Part shown: piece after piece, positions 42,761 to 44,255 of the stretch
How positions within the stretch are numbered: position 1 is the stretch's first letter
How the letters are laid out: each line of letters starts with the position of its first letter
Source of the DNA: an uncultured Eubacterium sp.
Lineage (GTDB): Bacteria > Bacillota > Clostridia > Lachnospirales > Lachnospiraceae
Length of the DNA: 44,255 nucleotides
NCBI GenBank assembly: GCA_905236805.1
Contig: CAJOPH010000020.1
Span: forward strand, 1 to 44,255
Reading direction: 5' to 3'
The notes under the pieces: generated by a model
Told to the model about the DNA's origin: nothing
What the model saw: the letters and a program-made list of their open reading frames with translations, nothing else
Databases searched by the model: none
Position numbers and translations under genes: made by a program

Positions 42761-44255
42761 TTATTTCACCTTGATGGTAATGGTCTTGGTGGTCTTTTGG
42801 TAATTCCCGCCCGCCTTCGATGTAGCCTTAAATTTATAGGTTCCTTTTTTTGCCTTCTTCGTAAATGTAATCTTGGCGGTCTTTCCACTCTTCACCTTCA
42901 CGGTCTTCTTGGCACCCGAGGGGGTCTTTGTAACCTTCAGGGTGACCTTCGTACCGGAGTCCGATGTCACCTTTACTACGGTCTTTTTGCCCTTGGTAAC
43001 CTTTGTCTTGGAAGCCTTTATGGTGGCCTTCACCGTCTCCGCTGACCCACCGGCAGTCGTATCTGTTCCCTCAGCACCTTGTGCGGCGCCCTGTGTCCCA
43101 TCGGCAGTGCCCGTCGCGGCGGGTGTCTCACTTGTACTTCCGGAAGTGTCCCCTATGGTACCTTCTTCCACGTCTGAAGAATAAATCTTCTGTGTACCGT
43201 CAGACAGTGTCACATAGCAGGTGTATTTACCATTGTTTTCGCTCGGGTCATGTGTAGCCGCAAGGGTAAGGCTTAGGGTATTCGTGTCAGCTCCGGCTAC
43301 GTCTGACTCTGTTCCCGCATTGGGACCTCCCGAAGGAATCCAAGTCCACCTGTAGGTAGCGCCCTCTACGGCATCTACCGACAGCACTATAGCGTCACCG
43401 TTTGCCAATGTGGTGCCATTTGCTGCTGCCTGTCCATTCACCGTCATGGTCATGCCTTCTCCTATGGAAGGAGCACTGGCTACCATATCGCCCTCGGGGA
43501 GGGTTCCTTCGGCAGGAGCCTGTCCACCCGCGCCATCCCCACCGCCTGCGTTCGCATCGGTACCTGATGAATCATCGGTACCAGCGGAGGCATCTGTTCC
43601 GGTGGAGGCATCTGTGCCCGTGGAAGTATCTGAAGACGATGACCCTGCAGCGCCTACGCCTGCCTTCTCAGGACGCATCTCATAGAATCTATCCAGGGAA
43701 ATCTCTTCAATGGTAAGCCCATCCGTATCTCCCGTGACCATGCCCTTGTTGTCCCCGTCACCTGATGTTACCACATAGATGGTACCATCTATGGTAGATG
43801 CGGCGTCTTTCGTGATCTTCAATGAAGAGATGGAATCTACTATGATATCTCCCTTCAGCGTCTGGTTTTCCAAGGTCAGGGAAACATCCCCGCCGTTCTT
43901 CCCGGTGGTGCCCCACCCGGTATTATTTCCCTCGATGGTCAGGGCATAGCCGCTCTTGTCCGATGTATCGGTATCCTCATTCGTGATATCTACGCCCGAG
44001 AGGGTGATCTCACATGCCGTATCCGTGACATTAAAGAGGTCTCCCACCTTGTTCGTATAAGATCCCCCGGTCATCTTGAATATGGACACGCCGCTTTCCG
44101 CATCCCCTGACATGGACTGGTAGATCATTATGCCCTTGTTCGAATAGGAGTTTCCGTTGTTTGTGGTGTTATCTGCGGTAAGATCTACATTGGTAAGCTC
44201 CACGGAATTTTTCCCTTCGATCACGATGCCCTCTGAAGCCGAAGACTCCAATGCA
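42761..44255 (-). CDS. C-terminal part of a large secreted repeat/Ig-like protein
   Basis: The frame runs off the right window edge; at least 498 residues are present and the start is outside. Residues near the edge (44255-43700) alternate short strand-like and Gly/Asn/Asp turns (NSVELTNVDLTADNT, ISSLKITKDAAST), as in right-handed beta-helix proteins. A Ser/Thr/Gly/Ala/Asp linker follows with repeats of GTDAS (43555-43640), then an Ig-like segment (about 43450-43160: VDAVEGATYRWTWIPSGG, GKYTCYVTLSDG), another Ala/Thr/Gly linker, and a lysine-rich beta domain (43050-42761: KASKTKVTKGKKTVVKV). No LPxTG motif or C-terminal membrane helix is present. It probably binds the wall or a polysaccharide. 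Confidence 0.75.
   Translation of the reverse strand, partial: ALESSASEGIVIEGKNSVELTNVDLTADNTTNNGNSYSNKGIMIYQSMSGDAESGVSIFKMTGGSYTNKVGDLFNVTDTACEITLSGVDITNEDTDTSDKSGYALTIEGNNTGWGTTGKNGGDVSLTLENQTLKGDIIVDSISSLKITKDAASTIDGTIYVVTSGDGDNKGMVTGDTDGLTIEEISLDRFYEMRPEKAGVGAAGSSSSDTSTGTDASTGTDASAGTDDSSGTDANAGGGDGAGGQAPAEGTLPEGDMVASAPSIGEGMTMTVNGQAAANGTTLANGDAIVLSVDAVEGATYRWTWIPSGGPNAGTESDVAGADTNTLSLTLAATHDPSENNGKYTCYVTLSDGTQKIYSSDVEEGTIGDTSGSTSETPAATGTADGTQGAAQGAEGTDTTAGGSAETVKATIKASKTKVTKGKKTVVKVTSDSGTKVTLKVTKTPSGAKKTVKVKSGKTAKITFTKKAKKGTYKFKATSKAGGNYQKTTKTITIKVK

Overview
The window looks like chromosomal DNA of a low-to-moderate GC member of the Clostridia, most likely a Lachnospiraceae-type Firmicute. 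The reasons are the gene order def-fmt-rsmB-rlmN-PP2C-PASTA kinase-rsgA-rpe, a catalytic/regulatory PyrB-PyrI pair, a MurE with the DNPR signature of meso-diaminopimelate enzymes, a GerMN lipoprotein, a CIRCE heat-shock operator, sigma-A type promoters with 17-bp spacers, and heavy use of ATA (Ile) and AGG (Arg) codons. I see no rRNA, tRNA, CRISPR array, phage or insertion sequence; both window edges cut genes.

Layout. (1) 1-190: the C-terminal tail of a plus-strand membrane protein meets htpG tail to tail. (2) 190-2607: htpG (minus) with a consensus promoter and a perfect CIRCE, divergent from guaB. (3) 2608-7480, the only plus-strand block: guaB, pyrB, pyrI, an ADP-ribosylglycohydrolase and ychF. 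(4) 7432-25566, minus: a very long run of overlapping or closely spaced genes probably starting at a promoter near 25550. It encodes a 49-residue small protein, MurE, a membrane EAL phosphodiesterase, PriA, Def, Fmt, RsmB, RlmN, a PP2C phosphatase, a four-PASTA Ser/Thr kinase, RsgA, Rpe, an unknown 143-residue protein, and then a four-gene cassette (epimerase paralogue, LicD phosphotransferase, galactitol-phosphate-type dehydrogenase, IspD/TarI-type cytidylyltransferase). (5) 25613-29873, minus: topoisomerase IV parC and parE with their own promoter. (6) 29874-30316: intergenic DNA with a strong terminator facing against the flanking genes (candidate small RNA), a terminator for the operon to the right, and a large palindrome. 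(7) 30317-34183, minus: comEA-like lipoprotein, response regulator, sensor kinase and GerMN lipoprotein, with a clear promoter and a leader made of four 14-bp repeats. (8) 34221-42607, minus: nadE, a small membrane transporter-like protein, two PLP aminotransferases, a GtrA-like protein, a GT2 glycosyltransferase and a DUF2298 (YYY-motif) membrane protein. (9) 42709-44255: a terminator and the C-terminal part of a secreted repeat/Ig-like protein.

How it fits together. The long minus operon couples initiator-tRNA formylation and deformylation, rRNA modification and ribosome assembly to cell-wall synthesis and wall-sensing phosphorylation. The cassette at its 3' end can be read as making a CDP-activated alditol from a ketose phosphate and transferring the alditol phosphate to a glycan through LicD. 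That is formally the same logic as mammalian ISPD plus fukutin/FKRP, and it is the best candidate here for an undescribed system. A second recurring theme is 12-16-bp micro-tandem repeats at gene borders and in some coding regions, one of which carries the Shine-Dalgarno sequence of the cytidylyltransferase.
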